DNA of 64,000 nucleotides from positions 3,658,001 through 3,722,000 of the forward strand of contig NZ_CP011451.1 of assembly GCF_001007935.1 (NCBI RefSeq). The letters run 5' to 3'. Shown here piece after piece: positions 39,014 through 50,139 of the stretch. The notes beneath the pieces were generated by a model, which was not told where the DNA came from, did no database searches, and saw nothing but the letters and a program-made list of their open reading frames with translations. Made by a program: the position numbers and the translations under genes. Source of the DNA: Nitrosomonas communis (lineage in GTDB: Bacteria; Pseudomonadota; Gammaproteobacteria; Burkholderiales; Nitrosomonadaceae). How positions within the stretch are numbered: position 1 is the first letter of the stretch; the number at the start of each line of letters is the position of its first letter.

Positions 39014-41107
39014 TTATTTACTTTTATTGATAATTGCTTCAGCAACGCTTTTGGGTGCTTCAGCATAATGTTTAAATTCCATTGTATATGTCGCTCTACC
39101 TTGTGTTGCAGAACGCAGGATCGTGGAGTAACCGAACATTTCTGCCAAAGGCACTTCTGCTCTTATAATTTTGAAACCCATTGTATCATCCATGCCCTGA
39201 ATCATGCCTCGCCTAGATGACAAGTCTCCAACAACATTCCCCATAAAATCTGCTGGTGTTTCCACTTCAACCGACATCATTGGCTCCAAAAGCACCGCAT
39301 TGGCTTTACGCATACCGTCTTTAAACGCAATCGAGGCTGCCATTTTAAACGCATTCTCATTAGAATCTACGTCGTGGTAAGAACCATCAAACAACGCCAC
39401 CTTAACATCCACCACCGGATAGCCGGCCAGAACTCCCGCTCCCAAGGAGTCTTGCAACCCTTTTTCAACGGCTGGAATGTATTCACGAGGAACAACCCCA
39501 CCTTTGATTTCATCAATGAACTCGAATCCCTTACCAGCTTCATTTGGTTCCATTCTTAACCAAACATGGCCATATTGTCCTCGACCACCACTTTGCTTGA
39601 TGAACTTGCCTTCTATCTCTACTTTCTTCTTAATAGCTTCACGGTAAGCAACTTGCGGCGCTCCAACATTTGCTTCAACACCAAACTCGCGCTTCATGCG
39701 ATCTACAATTATCTCAAGATGCAGCTCACCCATGCCAGAGATAATGGTTTGGCCCGATTCTTCATCAGTTCGAACTCGAAATGATGGATCTTCCTGCGCC
39801 AAGCGATTGAGCGCAATGCCCATTTTCTCTTGATCATTCTTGGTTTTGGGCTCAACGGCAACATGGATAACTGGCTCAGGAAATTCCATTCGCTCTAGCG
39901 TTACAACATGCTCGGTATCGCACAACGTATCTCCTGTCACGACATCTTTCAATCCTACCGCAGCCGCAATATCACCTGCACGCACCTCTTTGATTTCTTC
40001 TCGCTGATTAGCATGCATTTGCAATAACCGACCAATTCTCTCTTTCCGACCTTTTACTGAGTTATAAACAGTATCCCCTGAGGTAACCACGCCAGAATAC
40101 ACGCGAAAGAAAATCAACTGACCGACATAAGGATCGGTAGCAATCTTAAATGCTAAACTAGAAAATGGCTCATTATCAGTTGCATGACGTTCATCTTTTT
40201 CCCCATTTTCCTTGGTTCCCTGAATTGCCGGAATATCTGTCGGAGCTGGCAAATAATCCAAAACCGCATCCAGCATTGCTTGTACGCCTTTATTCTTGAA
40301 AGCCGAGCCACACAGCATCGGCACTATTTCGTTATTCAGTGTACGCGCCCTCAATCCCTGCTTTATTTCCTCTATTGACAAAGCACCTTCTTCAAGGTAC
40401 TTATTCATTAGTTCCTCGGAAGCTTCAGCAGCAGACTCCACCATTTTTTCATGCCAACTATCTGCTTCACTCTTTAAGCTCTCGGATATCTCGCGCTCCT
40501 CAAATTTTGTACCCTGAGTAGCGTCATTCCAATAAATTGCCTTCATTTTTAGCAAATCGATGACACCTTCAAACTTGTCTTCTGCACCAATCGGCAATTG
40601 AATTGGTACGGGATTAGCTTTTAATCGCGTTTTAATCTGCTCCAGGACACGCATGAAATTCGCGCCTGAGCGATCCATTTTATTGACAAAAGCAAGTCGC
40701 GGCACTTTATACTTGTTGGCCTGCCGCCATACCGTTTCAGTTTGAGGCTGCACTCCCCCGACCGCACAAAAAACCGTGCACGCACCATCCAATACTCTTA
40801 GAGATCGCTCTACCTCGATAGTAAAATCTACGTGACCCGGTGTATCGATAATATTTATACGATGCTCTGGATAGTTACCCGCCATTCCTTTCCAAAAACA
40901 AGTTGTTGCCGCTGAAGTAATGGTTATACCGCGTTCCTGCTCTTGCTCCATCCAATCCATCGTAGCCGCACCATCATGCACCTCTCCTAGCTTGTGAGAT
41001 ACTCCAGTGTAAAACAATACGCGCTCTGTTGTAGTTGTTTTACCTGCATCAATATGCGCCATGATTCCAATATTGCGGTAGCGCTCTATGGGCGTTTTTC
41101 TAGACAT
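39014..41107 (-). CDS. fusA: Elongation factor G
   Basis: 697 residues; ribosomal translocase GTPase. [20 protein letters not shown] (G1), [15 protein letters not shown] (switch I), DTPGHVDF (G3) and NKMDR (G4). The C-terminal domains mimic tRNA ([20 protein letters not shown]). It follows rpsG by 110 bp and precedes tuf in the str operon. Confidence 0.98.
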   Translation of the reverse strand: MSRKTPIERYRNIGIMAHIDAGKTTTTERVLFYTGVSHKLGEVHDGAATMDWMEQEQERGITITSAATTCFWKGMAGNYPEHRINIIDTPGHVDFTIEVERSLRVLDGACTVFCAVGGVQPQTETVWRQANKYKVPRLAFVNKMDRSGANFMRVLEQIKTRLKANPVPIQLPIGAEDKFEGVIDLLKMKAIYWNDATQGTKFEEREISESLKSEADSWHEKMVESAAEASEELMNKYLEEGALSIEEIKQGLRARTLNNEIVPMLCGSAFKNKGVQAMLDAVLDYLPAPTDIPAIQGTKENGEKDERHATDNEPFSSLAFKIATDPYVGQLIFFRVYSGVVTSGDTVYNSVKGRKERIGRLLQMHANQREEIKEVRAGDIAAAVGLKDVVTGDTLCDTEHVVTLERMEFPEPVIHVAVEPKTKNDQEKMGIALNRLAQEDPSFRVRTDEESGQTIISGMGELHLEIIVDRMKREFGVEANVGAPQVAYREAIKKKVEIEGKFIKQSGGRGQYGHVWLRMEPNEAGKGFEFIDEIKGGVVPREYIPAVEKGLQDSLGAGVLAGYPVVDVKVALFDGSYHDVDSNENAFKMAASIAFKDGMRKANAVLLEPMMSVEVETPADFMGNVVGDLSSRRGMIQGMDDTMGFKIIRAEVPLAEMFGYSTILRSATQGRATYTMEFKHYAEAPKSVAEAIINKSK

Positions 41108-41217
41108 TAAATTTAAACTCTTAAATTACTAATTTAACCAATTTTTAATAATATGACTCTTTCTGATACGCCCCTATTAAGCATATTCATTAAAGCCAAA
41201 CTCTCTATAAAACCCTA

Positions 41218-41688
41218 TCAAAACCGGAAATGTGAAAATGCTTTATTTGACTCTGCCATGCGGTGCACCTCTTCACGCTTTTTGACCGCCCCACCACGAC
41301 CTTCAGAGGCTTCCATTAACTCACCAGCCAGGCGCACATCCATTGATTTCTCACCACGCTTACGCGCAGCATCACGCAGCCAACGCATCGCAAGCGCGCT
41401 ACGCCGTACCGATCTTACCTCTACGGGGACTTGATAATTTGCACCACCAACACGACGGCTTTTTACCTCAACCATAGGCCGTATATTTGCCATCGCCTGA
41501 GTAAATACCTCCACCGGATCCTTTCCAGTTTTTTTCTCGATTTGCTGCATAGCACCATAAATTATCCGCTCTGCAACCGATTTTTTTCCACCTGTCATCA
41601 AAACGTTAACAAATTTTGATATCTCAACATTATGATATTTCGGATCTGGCAATATTTCACGTTTTGGCACTTCTCTGCGTCTTGGCAT
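41218..41688 (-). CDS. rpsG: 30S ribosomal protein S7
   Basis: 156 residues; primary binder of the 16S 3' domain and translational repressor of the str operon in E. coli. [20 protein letters not shown] and [20 protein letters not shown] are diagnostic. 78 bp after rpsL. Confidence 0.98.
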   Translation of the reverse strand: MPRRREVPKREILPDPKYHNVEISKFVNVLMTGGKKSVAERIIYGAMQQIEKKTGKDPVEVFTQAMANIRPMVEVKSRRVGGANYQVPVEVRSVRRSALAMRWLRDAARKRGEKSMDVRLAGELMEASEGRGGAVKKREEVHRMAESNKAFSHFRF

Positions 41689-41766
41689 TTACAAACCCCA
41701 AACTATCCTAGTTAACTTTAATTGACTTCCACTCATTTCGACTAACAGACTTCGCTGAAAAATTAT

Positions 41767-42144
41767 TTATGATGCCTTAGGTTTTTTGGAGCCATATTTA
41801 GAACGTGCTTTCTTACGATCTTTCACTCCAGCTGTATCCAGGCTTCCGCGCACGGTATGATATCGTACACCCGGCAAGTCTTTAACACGTCCGCCTCGAA
41901 TCAATATCACCGAATGCTCCTGCAAATTATGGCCTTCACCACCAATATAACTTGCAACTTCAAACCCATTTGTCAATCTTACACGCGCAACTTTACGCAA
42001 GGCAGAATTAGGCTTTTTAGGTGTCGTTGTATAAACTCGCGTACAAACACCTCTCTTTTGCGGACACCCCTCTAGTGCGGACACTTTACTTTTTACACGC
42101 TTTGCTTTTCGCGGTTTTCTTACAAGTTGACTTATGGTTGGCAT
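41767..42144 (-). CDS. rpsL: 30S ribosomal protein S12
   Basis: 125 residues; decoding-centre protein and first gene of the cluster. The streptomycin-relevant region [18 protein letters not shown] keeps the wild-type lysine, and [20 protein letters not shown] is intact, so nothing suggests high-level streptomycin resistance. A strong promoter lies about 175 bp upstream. Confidence 0.98.
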   Translation of the reverse strand: MPTISQLVRKPRKAKRVKSKVSALEGCPQKRGVCTRVYTTTPKKPNSALRKVARVRLTNGFEVASYIGGEGHNLQEHSVILIRGGRVKDLPGVRYHTVRGSLDTAGVKDRKKARSKYGSKKPKAS

Positions 42145-42556
42145 AATAATATTTTATTTCTCAATTAAACCCTTGTCTTATTCTTCATCACGATTTCAAT
42201 GTTATGGACAAACTACTTTATTTTAACCTATCTCTTGACTTGCCTTTTCTTTTTAATCTATTTCTCTTTTCTTCACCGTGTATTTTGTATTCGAAAAGAG
42301 GAGGCTAAAAAGACTGCGGATTTTAGGGGTTTTATCGTTTCATGTCAAGGTAGAAAGGTAAAAATTGCCTGATTTTCATTTATAAAAACACCCCATATTC
42401 TGCAGGAATTTCAGCCATTATTTAAATTCGCAACCTAATTTCCCGCTAAATAATGCCATTTCTTTCGATTGACTCAATGTTTCCTTGATTATTTACTCGG
42501 CCTTAAATCTCTACCCTACAACAATCCGTTAATTTCTTATGTCAACCCGCTTTCTT
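42145..42556. other. Regulatory gap between argG and rpsL
   Basis: 412 bp with no gene. It holds the cluster promoter (42320-42348) and a roughly 170-nt leader for rpsL. A further inverted repeat (CTCTTTTC/GAAAAGAG, about 42267-42303) lies in the leader. No clean terminator for argG was identified. Confidence 0.5.
42320..42348 (-). promoter_or_regulatory. Near-consensus sigma-70 promoter of the ribosomal cluster
   Basis: On the minus strand TTGACA (42343-42348) and TAAAAT (42320-42325) are separated by exactly 17 bp. Transcription would start near 42313 and read a roughly 170-nt leader into rpsL. A perfect -35 with optimal spacing suits a cluster that must be transcribed heavily. Confidence 0.75.
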
Positions 42557-43780
42557 TTATTTTTTAAATGACTTTCTGAGTTGCGCAGCAATTCGCATTC
42601 TAAGCGCATTCAATTTAATAAATCCTGCTGCATCTGCTTGATTATAAGCGCCGCGATCATCTTCAAAAGTTGCAACAGCCGGATCAAATAATGAATCCGT
42701 TTTAGAATCACGACCAACCACTACTACATTGCCTTTATAAAGCTTCACCCGCACCCAACCGTTGACATTAAGCTGAGATTCATCAATCATGGTTTGCAGC
42801 ATTTTTCTCTCAGGACTCCACCAATAGCCGCTATAAATAAGGGCTGCATAACGTGGCATGAGCTCATCTTTTAAATGCGCCACTTCTCGATCCAAGGTGA
42901 TAGATTCAATGGCACGATGAGCGCGTAACATGATGGTACCGCCTGGCGTTTCATAGCACCCACGCGACTTCATACCGACATACCTGTTTTCAACCAGGTC
43001 TAAACGCCCAATTCCATGTTTACCGCCCAGCTGATTTAGCTTTGCGAGAACAACTGCGGGCGATAACCTTTCTTGGTTCAGCGCCACAATATCACCACGC
43101 TCAAATTCTATGTCAAGATACTCTGGTTCATCTGGCGCTTTCTCTGGCGCAACTGTCCACCGCCACATTGATTCTTCGGGCTCTTTTGCCGGATCTTCCA
43201 ATAGACGCCCTTCATAGGAAATATGCAATAGATTTGCATCCATACTGTACGGAGACCCAGTTTGCTGCTTCATCTCAATGGGAATACCATGCTTTTTCGC
43301 ATACTCCAAAAGTTTCTCGCGTGAAGTGAGATCCCATTCACGCCACGGAGCAATGACATGAATATTGGGTTTCAACGCATAATAACCAAGCTCAAATCGA
43401 ACTTGATCGTTTCCTTTACCCGTTGCGCCATGCGAAACAGCATCTGCTCCCGTTTCTTGAGCAATCTCTATCTGCCTCTTGGCAATGAGTGGTCTGGCAA
43501 TGCTTGTTCCGAGCAAATATTCACCCTCATAGATAGTATTTGCACGAAACATTGGAAAGACATACTCTCGAACAAATTCTTCACGTAAATCTTCTATATA
43601 AATTTCTTTAATACCAAAGCCTTGTGCTTTTGCCCGCGCAGGCTCAATTTCTTCACCTTGACCGATATCAGCAGTAAACGTCACAACCTCACATTGATAA
43701 ACATCTTGCAACCATTTCAATATGACCGAAGTATCCAATCCACCCGAAAAAGCCAGAACCACCTTGTTAATTTTATTCAT
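42557..43780 (-). CDS. argG: Argininosuccinate synthase
   Basis: 407 residues; joins citrulline and aspartate with ATP to argininosuccinate, the penultimate step to arginine. The PP-loop [15 protein letters not shown] is at the N-terminus, then [15 protein letters not shown] and [14 protein letters not shown]. It follows argF by 42 bp in the same direction, with argD further upstream, so the three probably form one transcription unit. Confidence 0.97.
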   Translation of the reverse strand: MNKINKVVLAFSGGLDTSVILKWLQDVYQCEVVTFTADIGQGEEIEPARAKAQGFGIKEIYIEDLREEFVREYVFPMFRANTIYEGEYLLGTSIARPLIAKRQIEIAQETGADAVSHGATGKGNDQVRFELGYYALKPNIHVIAPWREWDLTSREKLLEYAKKHGIPIEMKQQTGSPYSMDANLLHISYEGRLLEDPAKEPEESMWRWTVAPEKAPDEPEYLDIEFERGDIVALNQERLSPAVVLAKLNQLGGKHGIGRLDLVENRYVGMKSRGCYETPGGTIMLRAHRAIESITLDREVAHLKDELMPRYAALIYSGYWWSPERKMLQTMIDESQLNVNGWVRVKLYKGNVVVVGRDSKTDSLFDPAVATFEDDRGAYNQADAAGFIKLNALRMRIAAQLRKSFKK

Positions 43781-43822
43781 AACAACAATACAGTTTCCCT
43801 ACAAATTAATTAAAGCATCCGC

Positions 43823-44746
43823 TTAGTTAATTTTTACTTTTCCCAACAATAAATACTCCATTAACGCTTTCTGAGCATGCAATCGATTTTCTGCCTCATC
43901 CCAGACTACCGATTGCGGCCCATCCAATACCTCGGCCGCCACCTCTTCTCCACGATGAGCGGGTAAGCAGTGCATGAATAGAGCATCCTTTTTGGCATAA
44001 GACATCATTTCTTCATCAACACAAAAATCAGCGAAGGCATCTTTTCTAGCCTCTTCCTCTGCTTCGAAACCCATACTTGTCCATACATCAGTAGTGACAA
44101 GATCAGCATTTTTTACCGCATCATGCGGACAAGAAAACTCCTCATAATAATCAGTACTATACAATCCAGCACGCTCTGGCTCAACCTCATAGCCGGGAGG
44201 AGTTGAAACATGAACATTAAAATCAAAAATCTCTGCAGCCTGCAGCCATGTATTACACACATTATTGGAATCACCAATCCAAGCAATTGTCTTACCGGTA
44301 ATATTTCCACGATGCTCTATATAAGTAAAAATATCCCCCAGAATTTGGCAAGGATGATATTCATCAGTTAATCCATTGATAACAGGAACACGAGAATATT
44401 CAGCGAAACGTTCAATTATACTATGCTCATAAGTACGAATTATGACTATATCTACCATTCGCGACACTACCTGCGCCGCATCCTCTACAGGTTCACCACG
44501 GCCAAGTTGAGTATCCCGAGTTGAGAGATAAACCACATTTCCACCTAGCTGATACATCCCCGCCTCAAATGATAATCGCGTTCGCGTAGAATTCTTATCA
44601 AAAATCATCGCTAGAGTCCGGTCTGTCAGTGGCCAGTATCGTCGATATTGCTTGAACTCATTTTTAATCCAACGCGCTCGCTCGAACAAATATTCAAGTT
44701 CTTTACGGGTTAAATCGTTAATCTTGAGAAAATGCTTGATTTGCAT
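43823..44746 (-). CDS. argF: Ornithine carbamoyltransferase
   Basis: 307 residues; makes citrulline from ornithine and carbamoyl phosphate. The carbamoyl-phosphate motif STRTR (FDKNSTRTRLSFEAG) and the ornithine-site motif HCLPAHRGEEV are intact; DEYHPCQILGDIFT is the HPxQ segment. It stands between argD (12 bp) and argG (42 bp), pointing to the anabolic enzyme. Confidence 0.97.
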   Translation of the reverse strand: MQIKHFLKINDLTRKELEYLFERARWIKNEFKQYRRYWPLTDRTLAMIFDKNSTRTRLSFEAGMYQLGGNVVYLSTRDTQLGRGEPVEDAAQVVSRMVDIVIIRTYEHSIIERFAEYSRVPVINGLTDEYHPCQILGDIFTYIEHRGNITGKTIAWIGDSNNVCNTWLQAAEIFDFNVHVSTPPGYEVEPERAGLYSTDYYEEFSCPHDAVKNADLVTTDVWTSMGFEAEEEARKDAFADFCVDEEMMSYAKKDALFMHCLPAHRGEEVAAEVLDGPQSVVWDEAENRLHAQKALMEYLLLGKVKIN

Positions 44747-44758
44747 ATAATAGTTGAT

Positions 44759-45994
44759 TTAATTTGATGAGCCAGGTCGGTCACGCGTGATTATATTCGC
44801 AGCTTGACCTGTCAAGAATTTATCAATAATCTCCGAAGAAATATCAACTACCTGCTCAGCTTCCGCTTGATTCATTATTAAAGCAGGTAACAAACGCACG
44901 ACTCTTTCCGAAGTAACATTAATCAATAGTCGATGTTTTAGCGCCTCCTTAATCAGCTCACCACAAGGCACAGGGAGTTCGATTCCCAGCATGAGCCCTT
45001 GACCTCGAATTTGTATCACATTCAGCCAATGAGCAAGTTTTTCCTTAAACCGATCTCGTATAAAATTACCCACTTGTACTGCATTTTGCATCAAACGGTC
45101 TTTTTCAATCACATCCAAAGTAGTTAACGCCGCTGTACAAGCCAATAGATTACCTCCAAATGTCGAGGCATGATTACCAGGCTTAAATACCTCTCCCGCC
45201 TCACCTGTTGCAATACAAGCACCGATAGGCACACCAGAGCCCAGACCTTTTGCTAGCGTCATAACATCTGGCATGATACCGCCATGCTGAAATGCAAACC
45301 ATTTTCCTGTACGGCCGATACCACATTGCACTTCATCGAGCATCAACAACCAGCCATTCTGATCACATAATTGACGCAAACCTTGCAGATAATTAATTTG
45401 CGGAAAATTGACTCCACCTTCCCCCTGGTAAGTTTCCACTAACACTGCTACGACGTGCTTATTGTTATCAGCAATCTGAGCAACCGCATTGAGATCATCA
45501 TAGGGAACACGCACGAAACCAGCGAGTAAAGGTTCAAAACCAGCTTGGGCTTTACGATTACCCGTTGCAGTCAAAGTTGCCATAGTGCGACCGTGAAAGG
45601 ACCGTTCCATTACGATGATAGTAGGTAATTCAATTCCTTTATTGTGACCATACAATCTTGCCAATTTAATAGCAGCTTCATTTGCCTCTGCACCTGAATT
45701 ACAAAAAAATACTCTATCCATTCCCGACAAAGCAGCCAATCTACCAGCCAGCAATTCCTGTTTTTCGATATGATAAAGATTTGAAGTATGGATTAACATC
45801 CCTGCCTGTTTACACAGCGCTTTGGTCAATTCAGGATGGCTGTGCCCAAGACTACATACAGCAATTCCGCAAAGAGCATCAAGATAACAATCGTCACGAT
45901 CGTCCCATAACCAGACTCCCTCACCTTTGATAAAAGTTACGGGAAGTCGCAAATAAGTACTCATCAAGTTTGACACAGCGCTACACTCTCGCAT
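44759..45994 (-). CDS. argD: Acetylornithine aminotransferase
   Basis: 411 residues as drawn; PLP-dependent class III aminotransferase of arginine biosynthesis. NSGAEANEAAIKLAR, LMLDEVQCGIGRTGKW and the PLP lysine in TLAKGLGSGVP are present. Two starts are possible: ATG 45994 (MRECSAVSNLMSTYLRLPVT) and ATG 45964 (MSTYLRLPVTFIKGEG). Neither has a strong ribosome-binding site; family proteins usually carry a few residues before the TY.RLPV motif. A strong GC hairpin followed by a T-rich tract lies just upstream (46003-46040). Confidence 0.93.
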   Translation of the reverse strand: MRECSAVSNLMSTYLRLPVTFIKGEGVWLWDDRDDCYLDALCGIAVCSLGHSHPELTKALCKQAGMLIHTSNLYHIEKQELLAGRLAALSGMDRVFFCNSGAEANEAAIKLARLYGHNKGIELPTIIVMERSFHGRTMATLTATGNRKAQAGFEPLLAGFVRVPYDDLNAVAQIADNNKHVVAVLVETYQGEGGVNFPQINYLQGLRQLCDQNGWLLMLDEVQCGIGRTGKWFAFQHGGIMPDVMTLAKGLGSGVPIGACIATGEAGEVFKPGNHASTFGGNLLACTAALTTLDVIEKDRLMQNAVQVGNFIRDRFKEKLAHWLNVIQIRGQGLMLGIELPVPCGELIKEALKHRLLINVTSERVVRLLPALIMNQAEAEQVVDISSEIIDKFLTGQAANIITRDRPGSSN

Positions 45995-46002
45995 TTAAAT
46001 TT

Positions 46003-46040
46003 GAAGAAAAAGAAAACAATACGGCGGCATTTGCCGCCGT
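46003..46040 (-). terminator. GC-rich hairpin with T-rich tail upstream of argD
   Basis: ACGGCGGCA TT TGCCGCCGT is a perfect inverted repeat (46021-46040). Read on the minus strand it is followed by ATTGTTTTCTTTTTCTTC (46020-46003), the layout of an intrinsic terminator, and ends 8 bp before the argD ATG at 45994. No gene ends here on the minus strand. It could be a leader terminator/attenuator for argD or end an unseen short transcript. Confidence 0.6.
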
Positions 46041-46179
46041 TAATTGGTTAATTACCTTATACTCAATCTATATTTACTTATTTAGTAAGCTTTTTCAAGG
46101 GGCCTTTTGGTTTTATGTTATTTTTAACATGAAAACATTTTTATGGTTAAGATAATTTAATCTGCTCAATAATCTAGAT

Positions 46180-46219
46180 TTAATATATTCTATTCTGTCT
46201 TAATATATTCTATTCTGTC
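46180..46219. repeat. Two tandem copies of a 20-bp repeat
   Basis: TTAATATATTCTATTCTGTC occurs twice head to tail (46180-46199 and 46200-46219) with no mismatch. It lies about 200 bp upstream of gyrA and about 190 bp upstream of argD. It may be a simple slippage duplication or a pair of protein-binding sites. Confidence 0.85.
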
Positions 46220-46425
46220 ATCAAAATTTATTAATACTTTCATTAGCTAAGTTACAGCCAAGGCTTACAAAGAAATAAATAGAGATCACATGCTAAAATA
46301 TAATAACTAATGCTCTAACTGTTTTAGCAGGAAATCAATTTTTATAGCCATATCAGACTTTTCAGCTCAATCCATCAATAATGAATGAGGCGGGCTGAAT
46401 TCCGAATTCGATAAAACCCATCAAA

Positions 46426-48972
46426 ATGAACCAATTCGCAAAGGAAACCTTACCTATCAGTCTCGAAGAAGAGATGCGACGCTCCTATCTGGATTATGCT
46501 ATGAGCGTCATTGTGGGACGTGCTCTACCCGATGTTCGGGACGGACTGAAGCCAGTCCATCGGCGAGTTCTGTATGCCATGCATGAGCTCTCAAATGACT
46601 GGAACCGTCCTTATAAAAAATCTGCGCGTATTGTAGGGGATGTTATTGGTAAATATCATCCACATGGTGACACCGCGGTATATGACACCATTGTCCGAAT
46701 GGCTCAAGATTTTTCTTTACGTTATATGTTAATCGATGGACAAGGCAACTTTGGTTCGGTTGATGGTGATAACGCCGCAGCCATGCGTTATACCGAAATT
46801 CGAATGTCGCGTATCGCGCATGAATTACTTGTCGATCTGGATAAAGATACGGTTGATTTCGGGCCTAATTATGACGGGTCTGAACAAGAGCCACTCATTT
46901 TTCCAGCGAAGATTCCCAATTTACTCATCAACGGTTCTTCGGGAATTGCAGTAGGCATGGCAACCAGCATTCCGCCACACAATCTACAAGAAGTAATCGA
47001 TGCCAGTCTTTTGTTACTTAATAATCCGGAAGTCAATATAGATGCGTTAATGGATTATATTCAAGCACCTGATTTCCCTACAGCCGGCATTATTTATGGA
47101 ACAGCAGGTATAAGAGATGGTTACCATACTGGGCGAGGTCGGGTAATCATGCGAGCTCGTACGCATTTCGAAGACATCGATAAAGGTAATCGCCACAGCA
47201 TCATCATTGATGAATTACCTTATCAGGTAAACAAAGCTAATTTACTGGTACGTATCGGTGAATTAGTACGTGATAAAAGAATCGAGGGAATTTCTGAATT
47301 ACGAGATGAATCTGATAAATCAGGCATGCGTGTCGTCATTGAGTTGAAGCGCGGCGAAATTCCAGAAGTAGTCTTGAATAATCTGTACAAAGAAACTCAG
47401 ATGCAAGATACCTTCGGGATGAACATGGTAGCCCTCATAAATGGCCAACCTCGCCTATTGAATCTAAAACAGATTTTAGAAGCATTTCTGCGTCATCGGC
47501 GTGAAGTAGTGACGCGCCGCACCCGCTTTGAATTGAAGAAAGCACGTGAACGTGGACACTTGCTCGAGGGCTTAGCGGTCGCATTATCCAATGTAGATGA
47601 AATTATCGCACTCATCAAAGCTGCACCCACACCTGCCGAAGCTAAAAGAACAATCATGTCTAGAGTTTGGCGCTCCCGGCTGGTAGAAGAAATGCTCACG
47701 CGAGCAATGATCGATGCACAAGCTTTTCGTCCAGAGGGATTAGCAGCTGAATTTGGTTTATTCGATCAAGGTTATCGCCTGTCTGATACACAAGCCCAGG
47801 CCATCCTGGATCTTCGCCTTCAACGCCTTACCGGCTTAGAACAAAATAAAATTACTGATGAATATAGACAGATCATTGATAAAATCATTGATCTTCTGGA
47901 TATTCTTGCTAATCCCCTGCGAATTACTGCTATTATTTCGGAAGAACTCGCCAGTATAAAGCAGCAATTTGGGGATAAACGTCGCAGTGAAATCGTTATT
48001 GATACCCAAAATTTAAACACAGAAGATTTGATTGCACCAGCCGATGTCGTCATTACATTGTCGCATGCGGGTTACATCAAATCACAGCTGATGGATGATT
48101 ATCGAGCTCAAAAACGTGGTGGTCGTGGAAAATTAGCGATAACGACTAAAGAAGATGATTTCATTGATAATATGTTCATCGCCAACACCCATGATTATAT
48201 ACTGTGTTTTTCTAGCCTAGGGCGCGTATATTGGGTTAAGGTTTACAATGTCCCTCAGGGTAGTCGATCTTCTCGAGGAAAACCCATAAATAATCTGCTA
48301 CAGTTGGAAAAGGATGAAAAAATCAACGCAGTATTACCGGTAAAAATATTCGATGACAACCGTTATATTTTTATGGCGACTGCTTTCGGCACTGTTAAAA
48401 AAACACCCCTGTCTGAATTCTCACGGCCACGCAATAATGGAATTATTGCAATCGATCTCGATAAAGATGATTATCTCATCGGTGTCGCATTAACCGAAGG
48501 AAAACATGACGTCATGCTGTTTTCGGACAACGGCAAGGCCATGCGTTTCGACGAAAATGATGTTCGAGCAATGGGGCGCAGTGCGCGTGGTGTGCGCGGA
48601 ATGAAGCTCGGTGCTGGCCACAAAGTTATTTCAATGCTTGTCGCTGAGAACGAGGAATTAGCTGTCTTGACGGCAACCGAAAATGGATACGGCAAACGTA
48701 CTCCGATCAGCGAATATACTCGCCATAACCGTGGCACCCAGGGCATGATTGCAATCAACACGGGCGCACGTAATGGCAAAGTGGTAGCAGCACAACTCGT
48801 CAAATCAGATGATGAAATCATGCTGATCACAACAGGGGGTGTATTGATTCGAACCCGTGTCAATGAAATTCGTGAAATGGGGCGTGCTACTCAGGGTGTT
48901 ACACTCATTAACCTAGATCAGGGAGAAAAGCTTGCTGGACTCGAAAGAGTGATTGAAACTGATGAAACATAG
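46426..48972 (+). CDS. gyrA: DNA gyrase subunit A
   Basis: 848 residues; cleavage/religation subunit of the type II topoisomerase that introduces negative supercoils. The catalytic tyrosine is Tyr122 in [10 protein letters not shown]. The quinolone region [10 protein letters not shown] has Thr83 (Ser in E. coli) and Asp87. The C-terminal wrapping domain carries the GyrA box QKRGGRGK. Numbering matches E. coli exactly through this region. serC follows 63 bp downstream. Confidence 0.98.
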   Translation: MNQFAKETLPISLEEEMRRSYLDYAMSVIVGRALPDVRDGLKPVHRRVLYAMHELSNDWNRPYKKSARIVGDVIGKYHPHGDTAVYDTIVRMAQDFSLRYMLIDGQGNFGSVDGDNAAAMRYTEIRMSRIAHELLVDLDKDTVDFGPNYDGSEQEPLIFPAKIPNLLINGSSGIAVGMATSIPPHNLQEVIDASLLLLNNPEVNIDALMDYIQAPDFPTAGIIYGTAGIRDGYHTGRGRVIMRARTHFEDIDKGNRHSIIIDELPYQVNKANLLVRIGELVRDKRIEGISELRDESDKSGMRVVIELKRGEIPEVVLNNLYKETQMQDTFGMNMVALINGQPRLLNLKQILEAFLRHRREVVTRRTRFELKKARERGHLLEGLAVALSNVDEIIALIKAAPTPAEAKRTIMSRVWRSRLVEEMLTRAMIDAQAFRPEGLAAEFGLFDQGYRLSDTQAQAILDLRLQRLTGLEQNKITDEYRQIIDKIIDLLDILANPLRITAIISEELASIKQQFGDKRRSEIVIDTQNLNTEDLIAPADVVITLSHAGYIKSQLMDDYRAQKRGGRGKLAITTKEDDFIDNMFIANTHDYILCFSSLGRVYWVKVYNVPQGSRSSRGKPINNLLQLEKDEKINAVLPVKIFDDNRYIFMATAFGTVKKTPLSEFSRPRNNGIIAIDLDKDDYLIGVALTEGKHDVMLFSDNGKAMRFDENDVRAMGRSARGVRGMKLGAGHKVISMLVAENEELAVLTATENGYGKRTPISEYTRHNRGTQGMIAINTGARNGKVVAAQLVKSDDEIMLITTGGVLIRTRVNEIREMGRATQGVTLINLDQGEKLAGLERVIETDET

Positions 48973-49035
48973 GATCAACCTCCTTTGAAATTGAGAAACC
49001 GCAGATTTAAATTGAAATAATTCAGAAATCCACCG

Positions 49036-50139
49036 ATGAACACAACCTATAACTTTAGTGCCGGACCAGCTGTATTGCCCAAAGAAGTACTCGTACAAGC
49101 TCGTGATGAAATGCTGGATTGGCATGGCAGCGGCATGTCTGTCATGGAGATGAGTCATCGCGGTGAGGAATTCATGTCCATCGCTGCCAAAGCCGAAAGA
49201 GATTTACGCGAACTCGCGAACATCCCTGATCATTACAAGATACTTTTTCTTCAAGGGGGGGCGTCCAGTCAATTTGCCATGGTGCCAATGAACCTTCTGC
49301 ATGAAAAAAAGAAAGCTGATTACGTTAACACAGGTCAATGGTCACAAAAATCTATTGATGAAGCAAAAAAATATTGCACGGTTCATCTCACTGCTTCAGC
49401 AGAAGATGCGCATTTTACCTATGTCCCTACACTCGATAAATGGGAAATTGACCCTGACAGTGCTTATGTTCATTACACACCCAACGAAACCATTGGCGGA
49501 GTGGAGTTCAACTGGATACCCGATCTCACACAAGTAAAAGGTGGGAGAGCTGATATTCCCCTGATAGCGGATATGTCTTCCAATATTTTGTCACGACCGC
49601 TAGATGTCACACCGTTTGGGCTCATTTATGCTGGCGCTCAGAAAAATATCGGTCCAGCTGGGCTTGTAGTTGTTATCGTACGTGAGGACTTACTAAGTAG
49701 GCCGCTAAATGGTACTCCAACCATGTATCATTATAAAACTCATGTAGAGCATCACTCCATGTATAACACACCCCCTACCTACCCAATTTATATCATGGGT
49801 CTTGTGCTTGAGTGGCTGAAACAAAAGGGGGGATTAATAGCAATGGAGACGATCAATATCTCTAAATCCAAATTGCTTTATGATTTCATTGATGCTAGTG
49901 ATTTCTATCAATGCCCTGTTGCTAGACCTGACCGGTCACGGATGAATATTCCGTTTACACTGAAAGATGCTGCACTGGATAATGAATTTCTAAAGCAAGC
50001 CAAGGCGCAGGGATTACTCCAGTTAAAAGGCCACCGTTCTGTGGGTGGAATGCGTGCTTCCATCTATAATGCCATGCCCTATGAAGGCGTCATGGCGCTG
50101 GTTTCTTTCATGAAAGAATTTGAGAAGATCTATGGTTGA
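49036..50139 (+). CDS. serC: Phosphoserine aminotransferase
   Basis: 367 residues; PLP enzyme for the second step of serine synthesis (3-phosphohydroxypyruvate to phosphoserine), also used in pyridoxal phosphate synthesis. It starts NTTYNFSAGPAVLPKEVL; the PLP lysine is in IYAGAQKNIGPAGL, and GHRSVGGMRASIYNA is near the C-terminus. The stop overlaps the next gene's ATG by 8 bp, tying it to the dehydrogenase of the same pathway. Confidence 0.97.
   Translation: MNTTYNFSAGPAVLPKEVLVQARDEMLDWHGSGMSVMEMSHRGEEFMSIAAKAERDLRELANIPDHYKILFLQGGASSQFAMVPMNLLHEKKKADYVNTGQWSQKSIDEAKKYCTVHLTASAEDAHFTYVPTLDKWEIDPDSAYVHYTPNETIGGVEFNWIPDLTQVKGGRADIPLIADMSSNILSRPLDVTPFGLIYAGAQKNIGPAGLVVVIVREDLLSRPLNGTPTMYHYKTHVEHHSMYNTPPTYPIYIMGLVLEWLKQKGGLIAMETINISKSKLLYDFIDASDFYQCPVARPDRSRMNIPFTLKDAALDNEFLKQAKAQGLLQLKGHRSVGGMRASIYNAMPYEGVMALVSFMKEFEKIYG

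Larger units (their letters stand above)
45995..46425. other. Divergent regulatory region between argD and gyrA
   Basis: 431 bp, AT-rich, without a gene. It contains the hairpin at 46021-46040, a 20-bp tandem direct repeat at 46180-46219, and a TATAAT at 46299-46304 that could be a gyrA -10, although the -35 position in front of it is poor. Confidence 0.5.

Noticed and set aside
23165..42144. Plus-strand ORFs of 60-155 codons inside the ribosomal cluster
   Set aside because: All are antisense shadows of well-identified ribosomal and elongation factor genes.
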